Translations under genes and position numbers: made by a program | Shown: piece by piece, positions 34,840 to 43,024 of the stretch | How the letters are laid out: the number at the start of each line of letters is the position of its first letter | How positions within the stretch are numbered: position 1 is the first letter of the stretch | Notes under the pieces: model-generated | Seen by the model: only the letters and a program-made list of their open reading frames with translations | Database searches by the model: none | Told to the model about the DNA's origin: nothing | Assembly: GCA_002841595.1 (NCBI GenBank) | Contig: PHAD01000002.1 | Location: 1 to 46,160 of the forward strand | Reading direction: 5' to 3' | DNA length: 46,160 bases | Source: Firmicutes bacterium HGW-Firmicutes-12 | Lineage (GTDB): Bacteria; Bacillota; Peptococcia; DRI-13; PHAD01

Positions 34840-36303
34840 TTAAGCACTTTCGACAAAGATATCATCTTCGTTGACATTACGCTGCTTGAGTACTTTCATA
34901 GCCGGTCCTATCATGGGCTTCGGCCCGCAAATATATACTTTGTAGCCCTCTAGTTCCATTTCTTGTATGATGTTGGTTACAAAGCCTTTTTTCCCTTCCC
35001 ACGTTTTATCAGAAGCTACCACCTTGATATACTCAAATTTAGCATACTCATATTCTAGCTTTTTAAAATGATCATCATAGATGAATTCATCTTGCTTGTT
35101 TACACCATATATCAATTTGATTTCATCTATATTATTCTTCGTTTGTAGTAATTCCGTTACAATAGGTCTAAACGGCGTAATCCCTATACCCCCAGCAATC
35201 AGAAGCACCTTTTTCACTGACTTATCGACAACAAGCTCCTTACCCATTGGACCTTCTAATTCTACCTTCTTTCCAACTTTAAAGGTATCCGCTATTATCT
35301 GGGTTCCATAGCCATCCGACATATTCTTCATCGTAACACTCAAGCTTCTACCATCTTTATCATATGATGAAATGGAATAGGCACGGCTCATCGAAGGATA
35401 ATCGGAAATTTTAACTAGTATAAACTGTCCCGGTTTGTAGTCAACCCTCTGAGGATCTTTAAAATTAAAGGAGTATTCAGTAATGTCATCTTTTAATTGC
35501 ACAATCTTGCTAATAACCGCGCTAATCCTCTGTCTACCTTCATACCCTTCAATTTCAGTGCTTGCATTAATTATCTCAGCCTCTTTTTGGGTATCTAACG
35601 ATAATATACCTGCTGGGCAGTTTACTACACAGGTCGAGCATCTTATACATTTCTCATTGTCAAACTGGTTTTTATCTGAGAACTCTTGATACGGCAGTAA
35701 TTGCATTGGGCAAACCCTAGCGCATTTACCACAGTTATGGCATTTCTCTTGGGCCGCTACAATAACTTTTTTATCAGTTAACTTGGCTACTCCCAGTAAC
35801 TTACCAAGCTTGTAGGACAATGTCTGAATTGTACCCATAGGACAAAACTGACACCAGGCTCTCGGTGAAATAAAAATGCTTAGCAAACCACCAACTATCA
35901 AAACCATAAGATACGTGGTTACAAAAACAAAACCTAACTTATCGAGAAACATATCGCTTCCAAAGGTAGGAAATACCTTCATGAACTTGTTCGTCATACT
36001 GTATCCGAACCCGGCAAAAACAAGGGCACGAAAAACCTTTGATTTTAAGATGGCCGGTATTTTTTTATTTGAGCTTAAGGGTAAAGCAAGAAAATCATAT
36101 AAGCTACCATGGGGACAATAGTTTCCACACCACTGTCTTCCCCTGAAAAAGGATAAGGCACTAAGTGCTATCATTATTGGTATAACCAGTAATCCAAGCT
36201 TATGGTACCACAGACCACCAATTGCTACCAAAAGTGTTATGATCCATGCTCGCTTTCTAACTAGAGTAAATGTTCTGTTTGTTTTAATATTAAATGTCGC
36301 CAA
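34840..36303 (-). CDS. Membrane polyferredoxin fused to FAD/NAD(P) ferredoxin-reductase module
   Basis: A 487-residue fusion. Residues 1-170 carry four or so membrane helices and two cytoplasmic CxxxCP/CxxCP motifs (C59, C63; C151, C154) of the NapH/CcoG-type. A 2x[4Fe-4S] module follows with motifs starting at C188 and C219. Residues about 260-487 form a ferredoxin-NADP reductase-like unit with the FAD motif RAYS (307-310), nucleotide motif GGIGITP (371-377) and CGPKPM (459-464). It should move electrons between NAD(P)H and a membrane-side acceptor. TTG 36303 lies 8 bases after AGGAGG. It has its own promoter with a CsoR-type operator. Confidence 0.92.
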   Translation of the reverse strand: MATFNIKTNRTFTLVRKRAWIITLLVAIGGLWYHKLGLLVIPIMIALSALSFFRGRQWCGNYCPHGSLYDFLALPLSSNKKIPAILKSKVFRALVFAGFGYSMTNKFMKVFPTFGSDMFLDKLGFVFVTTYLMVLIVGGLLSIFISPRAWCQFCPMGTIQTLSYKLGKLLGVAKLTDKKVIVAAQEKCHNCGKCARVCPMQLLPYQEFSDKNQFDNEKCIRCSTCVVNCPAGILSLDTQKEAEIINASTEIEGYEGRQRISAVISKIVQLKDDITEYSFNFKDPQRVDYKPGQFILVKISDYPSMSRAYSISSYDKDGRSLSVTMKNMSDGYGTQIIADTFKVGKKVELEGPMGKELVVDKSVKKVLLIAGGIGITPFRPIVTELLQTKNNIDEIKLIYGVNKQDEFIYDDHFKKLEYEYAKFEYIKVVASDKTWEGKKGFVTNIIQEMELEGYKVYICGPKPMIGPAMKVLKQRNVNEDDIFVESA

Positions 36304-36337
36304 AGTAGTATCCTCCTATTTTTGTATTATTATACCC

Positions 36338-36354
36338 ATACCCCTATAGGGTAT
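36338..36354 (-). promoter_or_regulatory. CsoR/CstR-type operator upstream of the polyferredoxin reductase gene
   Basis: The plus strand reads ATACCCCTATAGGGTAT, a near-perfect palindrome of the ATACCC-n5-GGGTAT class and closely similar to the site at 17167-17183. It lies 35 bases before the TTG start and 11 bases downstream of the -10 box, so a bound repressor would block transcription start. Confidence 0.8.
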
Positions 36355-36365
36355 CAATACATATT

Positions 36366-36394
36366 ATTTTATCTATGTGTTAGGATATTGTCAA
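36366..36394 (-). promoter_or_regulatory. Sigma-A type promoter for the polyferredoxin reductase gene
   Basis: On the minus strand TTGACA (36394-36389) and TAAAAT (36371-36366) are spaced by 17 bases. The -35 box is a full consensus. The CsoR-type operator follows. Confidence 0.82.
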
Positions 36395-36420
36395 TATATA
36401 TATCCCATATACCATTTTTT

Positions 36421-36481
36421 GCATATATAAATAACCCCGGAACAGTTCACACAAACTTAGTCCGGGGTTATTTATATATGC
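36421..36481 (-). terminator. Long perfect hairpin after the Old Yellow Enzyme gene
   Basis: Two perfect 21-base arms (36421-36441 and 36461-36481) enclose a 19-base loop, 19 bases after the OYE stop codon. The GC-rich inner part followed by a T/A-rich outer arm can act as a terminator on the minus strand. It also separates the OYE unit from the promoter of the next gene. Confidence 0.65.
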
Positions 36482-36499
36482 TCGTACTTTTATAATCTT

Positions 36500-37498
36500 C
36501 TATCTAAAACTATCTACTGCCTGCTTTGCCCACTCTGAGTCGTTTAGTACTGCCCTACCGACACCAATAAGGTCAGCTTTTTGTTCAGCCAATAACTGTT
36601 CTACAATCCTTGCCTCTGTTATACCGCCAGTGAGAATTACGGGAATTTTCACTTCCTTTTTCATGGCTTCGCTTAAAGAAGCGAAATAGCCCTGTTCCCC
36701 TGTATGCCCCGGTATTGTATATCCGCAGAAGCCTCCTGATATATCTAGAATATCGATTCCTGCCTTTTCAAATTCCCGCACTGCTATTAAGCTATCTTCA
36801 ACAGTAGTTCCACCTTCGATATAGTCTGCTGCACCTAATCTAAAAAGAATAGGGAAATCTACGCCCACTGTTTTTCGCACTGCTTCAATTACTTCAAGAT
36901 GAATTCTAATACGGTTTAAGACGTTTCCCCCATATTCATCTTTCCGTTTGTTACTCAGTGGTGAAAAGAACTGGTTTAGTAGATATCCATGTGCTGAATG
37001 AATTTCAACACCATCGAATCCGGCTTCTTTTACACGAGTGGCAGCATTTTGAAAAGCAACAATAATTTCTGCTATTTCCTTTTTCGTAAGTTCATGGGGT
37101 ACATCTTTACCTTTCCGCAGGTTTACAATAGGAGATGGCCCTACAGGTCGCATACCAATGATTTCCTCTTCAGTAGCGCTACCTGCATGATTTATCTGCA
37201 TAACACCCTTTGCTTTATTTTGGTGGATTATCTCTGCCAGCTTTTTGAGGTTCTCAATTACGTTATCATCTGCTATCGACAGTTGGTTCTTACTGGCTTT
37301 ACCTTCCTGACTAATAAAGCTGTGTTCTACAATGATAAGTGATATGTAACCACCTTGGGATTTCTCTTCATAGTAATCAAGTATAGCCTGGCTAACCATA
37401 CCGTCAGCTTCAGCCTTTGCCGTTGCCATAGGTGGCATGACTAACCGGTTATTTAGCAACACGGGGCCTACTTGTAACGGTTTAAGAAACAATGCCAT
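36500..37498 (-). CDS. NADH:flavin oxidoreductase (Old Yellow Enzyme family)
   Basis: A 332-residue FMN-dependent TIM-barrel enzyme. ATG 37498 is chosen because GGAGGT lies 7 bases upstream; a longer frame starts 5 codons earlier. Family features are PLQVGPVLLNNRLVMPPM at the N-terminus, QINHAGS, the substrate-binding EIHSAHGYLLNQFFSPLSNKR and a late GVGRAVLND. The C-terminal iron-sulfur/FAD part of the long 2,4-dienoyl-CoA reductase type is missing, so it belongs to the short single-domain class, which reduces activated C=C bonds. It follows the VOC gene and shares its transcript. Confidence 0.92.
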   Translation of the reverse strand: MALFLKPLQVGPVLLNNRLVMPPMATAKAEADGMVSQAILDYYEEKSQGGYISLIIVEHSFISQEGKASKNQLSIADDNVIENLKKLAEIIHQNKAKGVMQINHAGSATEEEIIGMRPVGPSPIVNLRKGKDVPHELTKKEIAEIIVAFQNAATRVKEAGFDGVEIHSAHGYLLNQFFSPLSNKRKDEYGGNVLNRIRIHLEVIEAVRKTVGVDFPILFRLGAADYIEGGTTVEDSLIAVREFEKAGIDILDISGGFCGYTIPGHTGEQGYFASLSEAMKKEVKIPVILTGGITEARIVEQLLAEQKADLIGVGRAVLNDSEWAKQAVDSFR

Positions 37499-37537
37499 AA
37501 ATATGACCTCCATATTATGTTATAAAGCTCTTAAAAT

Positions 37538-37927
37538 CTAGACTTCTCCCTTTGCCGCTGCTATCGGATCGTCTCCAGGATAATTAACTAGTATGGCTCG
37601 CATACCAAATAGATCTAACACCACTTCATCCATTTGACCAACGGAGAATTCTGATAATACTTTTACTCCATTATCCTGTACCCAGCTTTTGGCTTCCTCT
37701 AAATCCTTTGCTTTAAAATGGAAGCTCCTAAAATGAATGGCCTTACCCGGTACTTCCACCAGTTCAAAACCTTGTTGGCTTATGGCAGCTTTTATTTTTG
37801 CTCCATTAGGCAATACTACTTCACCAACAAATTCAAATTCCAGACCAAAAATATTATTAAAGCTCTTAATACCCTCTTCCAAATCAGGGACACCCAGACA
37901 TAAACGTTCCAGTTTTTCCACTTTCAT
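37538..37927 (-). CDS. VOC (glyoxalase/bleomycin resistance) family protein
   Basis: A 129-residue protein with the paired beta-alpha-beta-beta-beta layout of the vicinal-oxygen-chelate fold: LERLCLGVPDLEEGIKSFNNIFGLEFEFVG in the first half and AIHFRSFHFKAKDLEEAKSWVQDNGVKVL in the second. ATG 37927 follows AGGAGGT at 9 or so bases; a longer frame starts before that site. The fold hosts many activities (epimerase, dioxygenase, thiol addition), and which one applies is unclear. First gene of a pair with the OYE-type reductase. Confidence 0.85.
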   Translation of the reverse strand: MKVEKLERLCLGVPDLEEGIKSFNNIFGLEFEFVGEVVLPNGAKIKAAISQQGFELVEVPGKAIHFRSFHFKAKDLEEAKSWVQDNGVKVLSEFSVGQMDEVVLDLFGMRAILVNYPGDDPIAAAKGEV

Positions 37928-38016
37928 TACTATCCCACCTCCTATAATCATCTAGTTTACTTTCTAGAACGCTTTTTATTTATCCTTCCATATTTTACGA
38001 ATTAATTAATTAACCA

Positions 38017-39303
38017 TTAATTAAGAGGTATTTTTATTATTTCATTAAATTGCTTTTTGTATCTAATCTTTTTAATAAGCAATTTATGCTTTTCACCTGT
38101 AGCTAGGAATTCTAATTTTCTTTGATAGTATATCTTTGCATCTAATGACTTTTCTTCTTCCCCTGGTATAGTTTTCTCCAGCGATATCTGTTCTCCATCA
38201 ACAACTAGATATACCTTTTCCAACAGTACATGGTCTTGAGTTGTTATCGTCACGTAGGTTTTATCATTTTGGGTATAGACTTTATTCACGATGATTTCAT
38301 TGCCCTCAATTTCAATGCTTTTATCTTGTTCATTCCTCTCCAAATCTATAGCGATATCAACCGATTCGCTTTCTGTAACGGTATTAAATTTTATTGCTAA
38401 CTCTTCTAAGTCTTGTGGTAAGGGATCAAAGCGACCTTCAAACTCAATTCCTTTAGTTGAAGTGCTCATTCCTCCACCCTGTCTGCCTACTATTTGTCCA
38501 TTTGCTATGAGATCATACTCAAGACCAAAACGATAATATCTGTTTTGTAGTACATTGTTTAAAAACTCTAACGCAGTTCCGATAGAACCGTTAATTACTG
38601 TTTGGGTCGGTGAGGCAGTTATTGTCTCAAATCTAATTATAGTATCCTTAAGCTCTAATTCTCTATCTATATTTTGTTTTATCGAATAACCCATGGCTTT
38701 AGTTCTATCCAATTTAAATTCAATAGAACCACTCTCCTGGAATTGGTTGGGTCCACTTAAATCAAAGTTTAAGGTTAGATTCCTTTCAAAAAAGTAAGGA
38801 GGCTCAAAATCATAGACCCATTTCACCTTAGTAAATTCCTCATTAGATTTGCCATGTCCACCTTGACTATAGTATCTTAGCATTCCCTTCATGCTCAGAA
38901 ACAGGTTATAGTCGTCAACATTTCCTACTGTGGATTCTAACGTGTGAAATACAATTAGTCTGTTTTCGTCTAACATAATACCATCCAAAATAAGTACTGC
39001 GCCGTTTTTAAAATTATACCTTTTATTTATTTCTTGTCCCTGTCCTTGTTCATTCAAATCCTTTAAAGCTCCATTCATTACTTCATCATAGCCTAGAATT
39101 ATTTTCCCATAATAGGCTATGACATCATAATTATAAGAAAATAACAAAAAACAGATTAGAATTGCAGCAACCATAGGTATATTTTTTTTGGTTTTTTTTC
39201 TTTCACCAAGGGCATTTCTTAGCCTTATCTCTAATTCCGGCGGCGCTTCAAGTTTATTTAATCTTTCTCTTTCAGAAGCTAGAATCTGCTCTATCTCAAC
39301 CAA
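38017..39303 (-). CDS. DUF4179 membrane protein, likely anti-sigma factor
   Basis: A protein of about 428 residues with a cytoplasmic N-terminal segment, one transmembrane helix (about residues 42-60, starting MVAAILICFLLF) and a large extracytoplasmic part with the DUF4179 layout (ILDGIMLDENRLIVFHTLES and later DUF5643-like strands). I choose TTG 39303, 7 bases after GGAGG. The GTG at 39312 overlaps the binding site itself. It overlaps the end of the sigma factor gene by 8 bases, which supports a sigma/anti-sigma pair. The stress it responds to is unknown. Confidence 0.85.
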   Translation of the reverse strand: MVEIEQILASERERLNKLEAPPELEIRLRNALGERKKTKKNIPMVAAILICFLLFSYNYDVIAYYGKIILGYDEVMNGALKDLNEQGQGQEINKRYNFKNGAVLILDGIMLDENRLIVFHTLESTVGNVDDYNLFLSMKGMLRYYSQGGHGKSNEEFTKVKWVYDFEPPYFFERNLTLNFDLSGPNQFQESGSIEFKLDRTKAMGYSIKQNIDRELELKDTIIRFETITASPTQTVINGSIGTALEFLNNVLQNRYYRFGLEYDLIANGQIVGRQGGGMSTSTKGIEFEGRFDPLPQDLEELAIKFNTVTESESVDIAIDLERNEQDKSIEIEGNEIIVNKVYTQNDKTYVTITTQDHVLLEKVYLVVDGEQISLEKTIPGEEEKSLDAKIYYQRKLEFLATGEKHKLLIKKIRYKKQFNEIIKIPLN

Positions 39304-39820
39304 GGTATTCACCTCCCATGCTTTCCTTTAGTTTCTTTAGGCCAAGGGATATTCTGGACTTAACAGTTCCCAAGGGTACATCCAATATCTCAGCAATAGT
39401 TTTATAATCCAAGTCCAGAAAATACTTTAAGCGTATCGCCTCACTGTGCTCATCACTAAGTAAGTTCATATATTTTAATAAATCAGTTCTTTGTTCCTTT
39501 TGTTCATATATTTCCTGATAGGGCTCTTCTTCTATTCTCTCCAATAAAATGAGCTTATTTTTTTTCTTAATTAATTGTTTACAGCAGTTAACCAAAATAG
39601 TCTTACTCCAACTAAAGAAAGCTTCTGGTTTCTTTAGCTTTGTAATATTCTCATAGAGAATAACGATCATATCCTCCAGACTATCCAGGGTATCTTCTTG
39701 ATTGCCCAGATATACATAGGCTAATCTGTAGTATTCATGTTGCTTGGCCATAACAAGCTCAAGCAGCACATTCTTATCACCTTTTTTAGCTCTTCTAATC
39801 TTTGATGCCAGATCAAGCAA
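39296..39820 (-). CDS. ECF-type RNA polymerase sigma factor
   Basis: A 174-residue sigma-70 family protein with region 2 (YYRLAYVYLGNQEDTLDSLEDMI, about 30-52) and region 4 (SEAIRLKYFLDLDYKTIAEILDVPLGTVKSRISLGLKKLKES, about 125-166). Regions 1 and 3 are absent, as in extracytoplasmic-function sigma factors. Start TTG 39820 lies 7 bases after AGGAGG. A 16-base perfect palindrome (39834-39849) abuts the ribosome binding site. Together with the downstream DUF4179 protein it forms a membrane-signal-responsive switch. Confidence 0.92.
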   Translation of the reverse strand: MLDLASKIRRAKKGDKNVLLELVMAKQHEYYRLAYVYLGNQEDTLDSLEDMIVILYENITKLKKPEAFFSWSKTILVNCCKQLIKKKNKLILLERIEEEPYQEIYEQKEQRTDLLKYMNLLSDEHSEAIRLKYFLDLDYKTIAEILDVPLGTVKSRISLGLKKLKESMGGEYLG

Positions 39821-39833
39821 ATCTTAACCTCCT

Positions 39834-39849
39834 CTCTTATATATAAGAG
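39834..39849. repeat. 16-base palindrome before the sigma factor gene
   Basis: CTCTTATATATAAGAG is a perfect palindrome directly 5' of the ribosome binding site of the sigma gene. It could be an operator or an RNA hairpin that limits translation. No second copy was seen. Confidence 0.4.
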
Positions 39850-39959
39850 TGTTTAGTTATTAAAAAAGTTCAAATATAACAATTGAATAATCAATAGTAG
39901 GTACATACACCAAAGAGTACTCTCTCCAATAAACTAACTACAAAAACAAATGGTCTGCT

Positions 39960-40005
39960 GGCGGTCATAATAGAAGGAGGTGTGGCAACTAGTAACCGCC
40001 CTTTT
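39960..40005 (+). promoter_or_regulatory. Possible attenuator hairpin upstream of the ABC importer operon
   Basis: A 6-base GC-rich stem (39960-39965 with 39995-40000) and a 29-base loop are followed by CTTTTT, 30 bases before the substrate-binding protein gene. A terminator-like hairpin in the leader suggests riboswitch or attenuator control. I see no TPP, SAM, cobalamin or T-box signature. Confidence 0.4.
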
Positions 40006-40034
40006 TAATTTAGTTTTAAAAGGAGGAAATTTTA

Positions 40035-41042
40035 ATGAGAAAAATAAGCTTAATCCTGGCTATCGTTCTTGTCTTAAGCTTAGTAGTCGGAAGCTTATGT
40101 GGTTGCGGTCAGTCCAAGATGACCAAGGTGCGTCTAAACGAGGTAACGCATTCCATTTTTTATGCTCCCATGTATGCAGCCATTAATCTTGGTTTTTTTG
40201 AAGATGAAGGTTTGGATATCGAACTTACAAACGGAGCAGGGGCTGATAAGGTCATGACCGCTGTTTTGGCGGGGCAGGCGGATGTGGGATTTATGGGACC
40301 CGAATCTACAATCTATATTTTTAATGAAGGAAAAGAAGATCATGTCGTCAACTTCGCCCAATTAACCAAGCGCGATGGTTCCTTTTTGGTGGGCCGAGAG
40401 CCTGATCCCAACTTTACTTGGGATAAACTAAAAGGTAAAACGATAATCGGAGGGCGTAAAGGCGGTATGCCCGAAATGACCCTGGAATATGTGCTTAAAA
40501 ATAAAGGTTTAGAACCTAATAAGGACCTAACTGTGCTAACTAATATCCAATTTGCTCTGATGGCCGGAGCTTTCACCGGCGGAACCGATGACTATGTAAC
40601 TCTCTTCGAGCCAGTAGCTACTTCTTTAGAAAAAGAGGGTAAGGGCTTCGTAGTAGCATCTGTAGGTAAAGAAAGTGGTGAAGTGCCCTATACTGTCTTT
40701 TCTGCTCAAAAAAGCTTTATAGAAGAAAATCCTGAGCTTATTCAGAAATTTACCAACGCGATATATAAAGGTCAGCTCTGGATTGAAGATCATACACCAA
40801 AAGAAATAGTAACAGCCCTAAAACCGTCTTTCCCGGATACTGATGAAGATGTTTTGGAAGTTGTAATCAAGAGATACCGTGATCAAGACACCTGGGCAAA
40901 GACTCCTGTCTTCACTGAAGAAGCCTTTAACAGGATGCAAGATATTCTACAAGAAGCAGGAGAGTTAAGCAAACTAGCGCCTTACGACAAGCTAGTTACT
41001 AACGAGTTTGCTGAAGCGGCCATAAAAATACTAAAGAACTAA
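40035..41042 (+). CDS. ABC importer substrate-binding lipoprotein (SsuA/NMT1-like)
   Basis: A 335-residue lipoprotein: hydrophobic signal at 4-20, lipobox ending in C24 (LCGC). The mature part follows the SsuA/TauA/ThiY pattern: SIFYAPMYAAINLGFFEDEGLDIELTNGAGADKVMTAVLAGQADVGFMG near residues 36-84, and an EPVATSLEKEGKG hinge segment. It would capture a small substrate (aliphatic sulfonate, pyrimidine precursor, nitrate-like or similar) outside the membrane. AAGGAGG precedes ATG 40035. First gene of a three-gene importer operon. Confidence 0.92.
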   Translation: MRKISLILAIVLVLSLVVGSLCGCGQSKMTKVRLNEVTHSIFYAPMYAAINLGFFEDEGLDIELTNGAGADKVMTAVLAGQADVGFMGPESTIYIFNEGKEDHVVNFAQLTKRDGSFLVGREPDPNFTWDKLKGKTIIGGRKGGMPEMTLEYVLKNKGLEPNKDLTVLTNIQFALMAGAFTGGTDDYVTLFEPVATSLEKEGKGFVVASVGKESGEVPYTVFSAQKSFIEENPELIQKFTNAIYKGQLWIEDHTPKEIVTALKPSFPDTDEDVLEVVIKRYRDQDTWAKTPVFTEEAFNRMQDILQEAGELSKLAPYDKLVTNEFAEAAIKILKN

Positions 41043-41085
41043 ACAGGGATAAAGCGAGATCTTAATTCAAAAGGGAGTGGATTAG

Positions 41086-41856
41086 ATGGAAAGCAGGGTA
41101 ATAGTAGACGTAAGAAACCTAACTATGAAATACCACACCTTAGCTGGGGAAACGGCAGCTTTGAATAACCTCTCACTACAAGTTCGAGAAGGTGAGTTTG
41201 TCAGTATTATCGGACCCAGTGGATGCGGAAAGTCTACCCTGCTTTCGCTGATCTGTGGTTTGCTCAGCCCATCCGGAGGGAATATCCTGGTGGACGGGGA
41301 AACCGTACAAGGCCCCAATCCCAAAATTGGTTATATGCCGCAACGTGATCAGCTTTTTCCCTGGCGTAATATTTTGATGAATGTAACCCTAGGGCTGGAA
41401 GTTCAAAATAAGCTTAACGAAAAAACAAGGAGTAATGCTAAGGATCTTTTGGTGAAATATGGACTTGGGGATTTTCTTTATCATTATCCTGCCCAGCTTT
41501 CCGGTGGAATGCGCCAAAGGGTAGCCTTAATTCGCACGCTAGCCATCGACCCGGAAATACTTATTCTCGATGAACCCTTCTCTGCTCTGGATTACCAAAC
41601 TAGACTATCTGTTTCAGATGAAGTAAAAAGAATTATAAATAACGAGAAAAAAACCACTATTTTAGTCACGCATGACATTGCCGAGGCAATCAGCATATCT
41701 GACAGAATAGTGGTATTAACAAAACGGCCAGCCGATATAAAAAACATTCATGATATTGCTCTAAGCTGTGATGACATATCACCGATCAGAAGAAGGGAAT
41801 GCCCGGAATTTAGACATTATTTCAACCTGCTATGGAAGGAGTTGGAGGTTAAGTGA
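41086..41856 (+). CDS. ABC importer ATPase (SsuB/TauB-like)
   Basis: The 256-residue ATPase has Walker A GPSGCGKSTLL, Q-loop MPQRDQLFPWRN, signature LSGGMRQRVALIRTLAI, Walker B ILILDEPFSALD and switch LVTHDIAEAISIS. The family energises uptake of sulfonates, taurine, nitrate or thiamine precursors. ATG 41086 is 43 bases after the binding-protein gene. The last 4 bases overlap the permease gene. Confidence 0.94.
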   Translation: MESRVIVDVRNLTMKYHTLAGETAALNNLSLQVREGEFVSIIGPSGCGKSTLLSLICGLLSPSGGNILVDGETVQGPNPKIGYMPQRDQLFPWRNILMNVTLGLEVQNKLNEKTRSNAKDLLVKYGLGDFLYHYPAQLSGGMRQRVALIRTLAIDPEILILDEPFSALDYQTRLSVSDEVKRIINNEKKTTILVTHDIAEAISISDRIVVLTKRPADIKNIHDIALSCDDISPIRRRECPEFRHYFNLLWKELEVK

Positions 41857-42668
41857 AAGAAGAAACTCGTCTCGTATCTATGGAACATCTGAAATTCATA
41901 CGGGCTGTAAGAATGGAAAACTACCGAGTTCTCGTGGCCCGCCTGACTATACTGTTCTTCTTTATCCTGAGCTGGGAATTGGCTGGTCGCTTTGGCCTTA
42001 TTGATCCCTTTATCACCAGTCAACCTAGCCGTATCTTAAAAACTCTAATTAACCTCTACCGCGAAGGGCAGCTATTTCATCATATTCTGATAACAGTCGT
42101 GGAGAATATCATCGGCTTCGTCTCAGGGACACTGCTAGGGACTCTTATTGCCGTTGCCCTCTGGTGGTCCAGCTTCCTATCTCGTGTCCTCGACCCCTAT
42201 CTTGTTGTGCTGAATGCTTTGCCTAAGATAGCCTTAGGTCCTATTCTCATCGTCTGGATCGGCAACGGCCCACCCTCTATTGTGGCTATGGCAATACTGA
42301 TTTCCGTAATTGTAACCATCCTGACCGTATACTCGGGCTTTGTCCAGGTGGACGAAGAGAAAATTAAGATCCTCAAAACTTTTGGTGCTACCAAATACCA
42401 GATTCTCCAAAAGGTTATTCTTCCTGCCAGCGTTCCTACCATTGTCTCAGCTCTGAAAATTAACGTAGGCCTATCCTGGGTAGGAGTTATAGTGGGTGAA
42501 TTTCTTGTCTCTAAAGCTGGCCTAGGATATCTTATTGTTTACGGAGGGCAGGTCTTTAAACTGGATCTGGTTATGGCTAGCGTGATTATTCTTGCCGCAG
42601 CTGCAGCCTTGATGTATCAAGGTATGGTGTGTCTGGAGAAATCCCTATCCAGATGGCAAGGTAACTAG
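41853..42668 (+). CDS. ABC importer permease (SsuC/TauC-like)
   Basis: A 271-residue membrane protein with about six helices and the EAA loop KTFGATKYQILQKVILPASVPTIVSALKINVG (about 175-206) that contacts the ATPase. It starts at GTG 41853 inside the ATPase stop (GTGA overlap), with GGAGG upstream. It completes the importer begun at 40035. Convergent with azlD (14-base gap). Confidence 0.94.
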   Translation: MKEETRLVSMEHLKFIRAVRMENYRVLVARLTILFFFILSWELAGRFGLIDPFITSQPSRILKTLINLYREGQLFHHILITVVENIIGFVSGTLLGTLIAVALWWSSFLSRVLDPYLVVLNALPKIALGPILIVWIGNGPPSIVAMAILISVIVTILTVYSGFVQVDEEKIKILKTFGATKYQILQKVILPASVPTIVSALKINVGLSWVGVIVGEFLVSKAGLGYLIVYGGQVFKLDLVMASVIILAAAAALMYQGMVCLEKSLSRWQGN

Positions 42669-42682
42669 TACATTATCTGGTT

Positions 42683-43024
42683 TTAATTGGTCACCAATAT
42701 GAATTGAATGGTAATCATATAAATAACTGTTCCACTTAAAATACTAATTAAGTTATTCCGCTTCCAAATATGCAGGATTGCTACAGTAGCAACTCCTATC
42801 AATTCCGGAATCCCAAAAGGAAACTTAAATAGATTAACATTTTTTAAGCAATAGATAATAAGCATGGAAATAACCGCAGGAGGCAAGTACTTCCCAATAT
42901 AAACTATATATTTAGGAGTAGCCTTACCTTTTCTAAAGAAGATAAAGGGTGCTACTCTAGTGCCGAATGTAACGATTGCAATAACCACTATTGCAAAAAA
43001 AGTATAATTATTGCTAAAATTCAT
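42683..43024 (-). CDS. azlD: AzlD-family branched-chain amino acid transport subunit
   Basis: A 113-residue protein with about four membrane helices. The VIAIVTFGTRVAPFIFFRKG and YLPPAVISMLIIYCLKNVN stretches are the AzlD (PF05437) pattern. AzlCD pairs export branched-chain amino acids in characterised members. The start overlaps the end of azlC by 11 bases. Confidence 0.9.
   Translation of the reverse strand: MNFSNNYTFFAIVVIAIVTFGTRVAPFIFFRKGKATPKYIVYIGKYLPPAVISMLIIYCLKNVNLFKFPFGIPELIGVATVAILHIWKRNNLISILSGTVIYMITIQFILVTN

Noticed and set aside
39980-40186. Open frame of 68 codons overlapping the start of the binding-protein gene
   Set aside because: It begins at a GTG within an AGGAGG stretch without usable spacing and runs out of frame through the signal peptide of the real gene.
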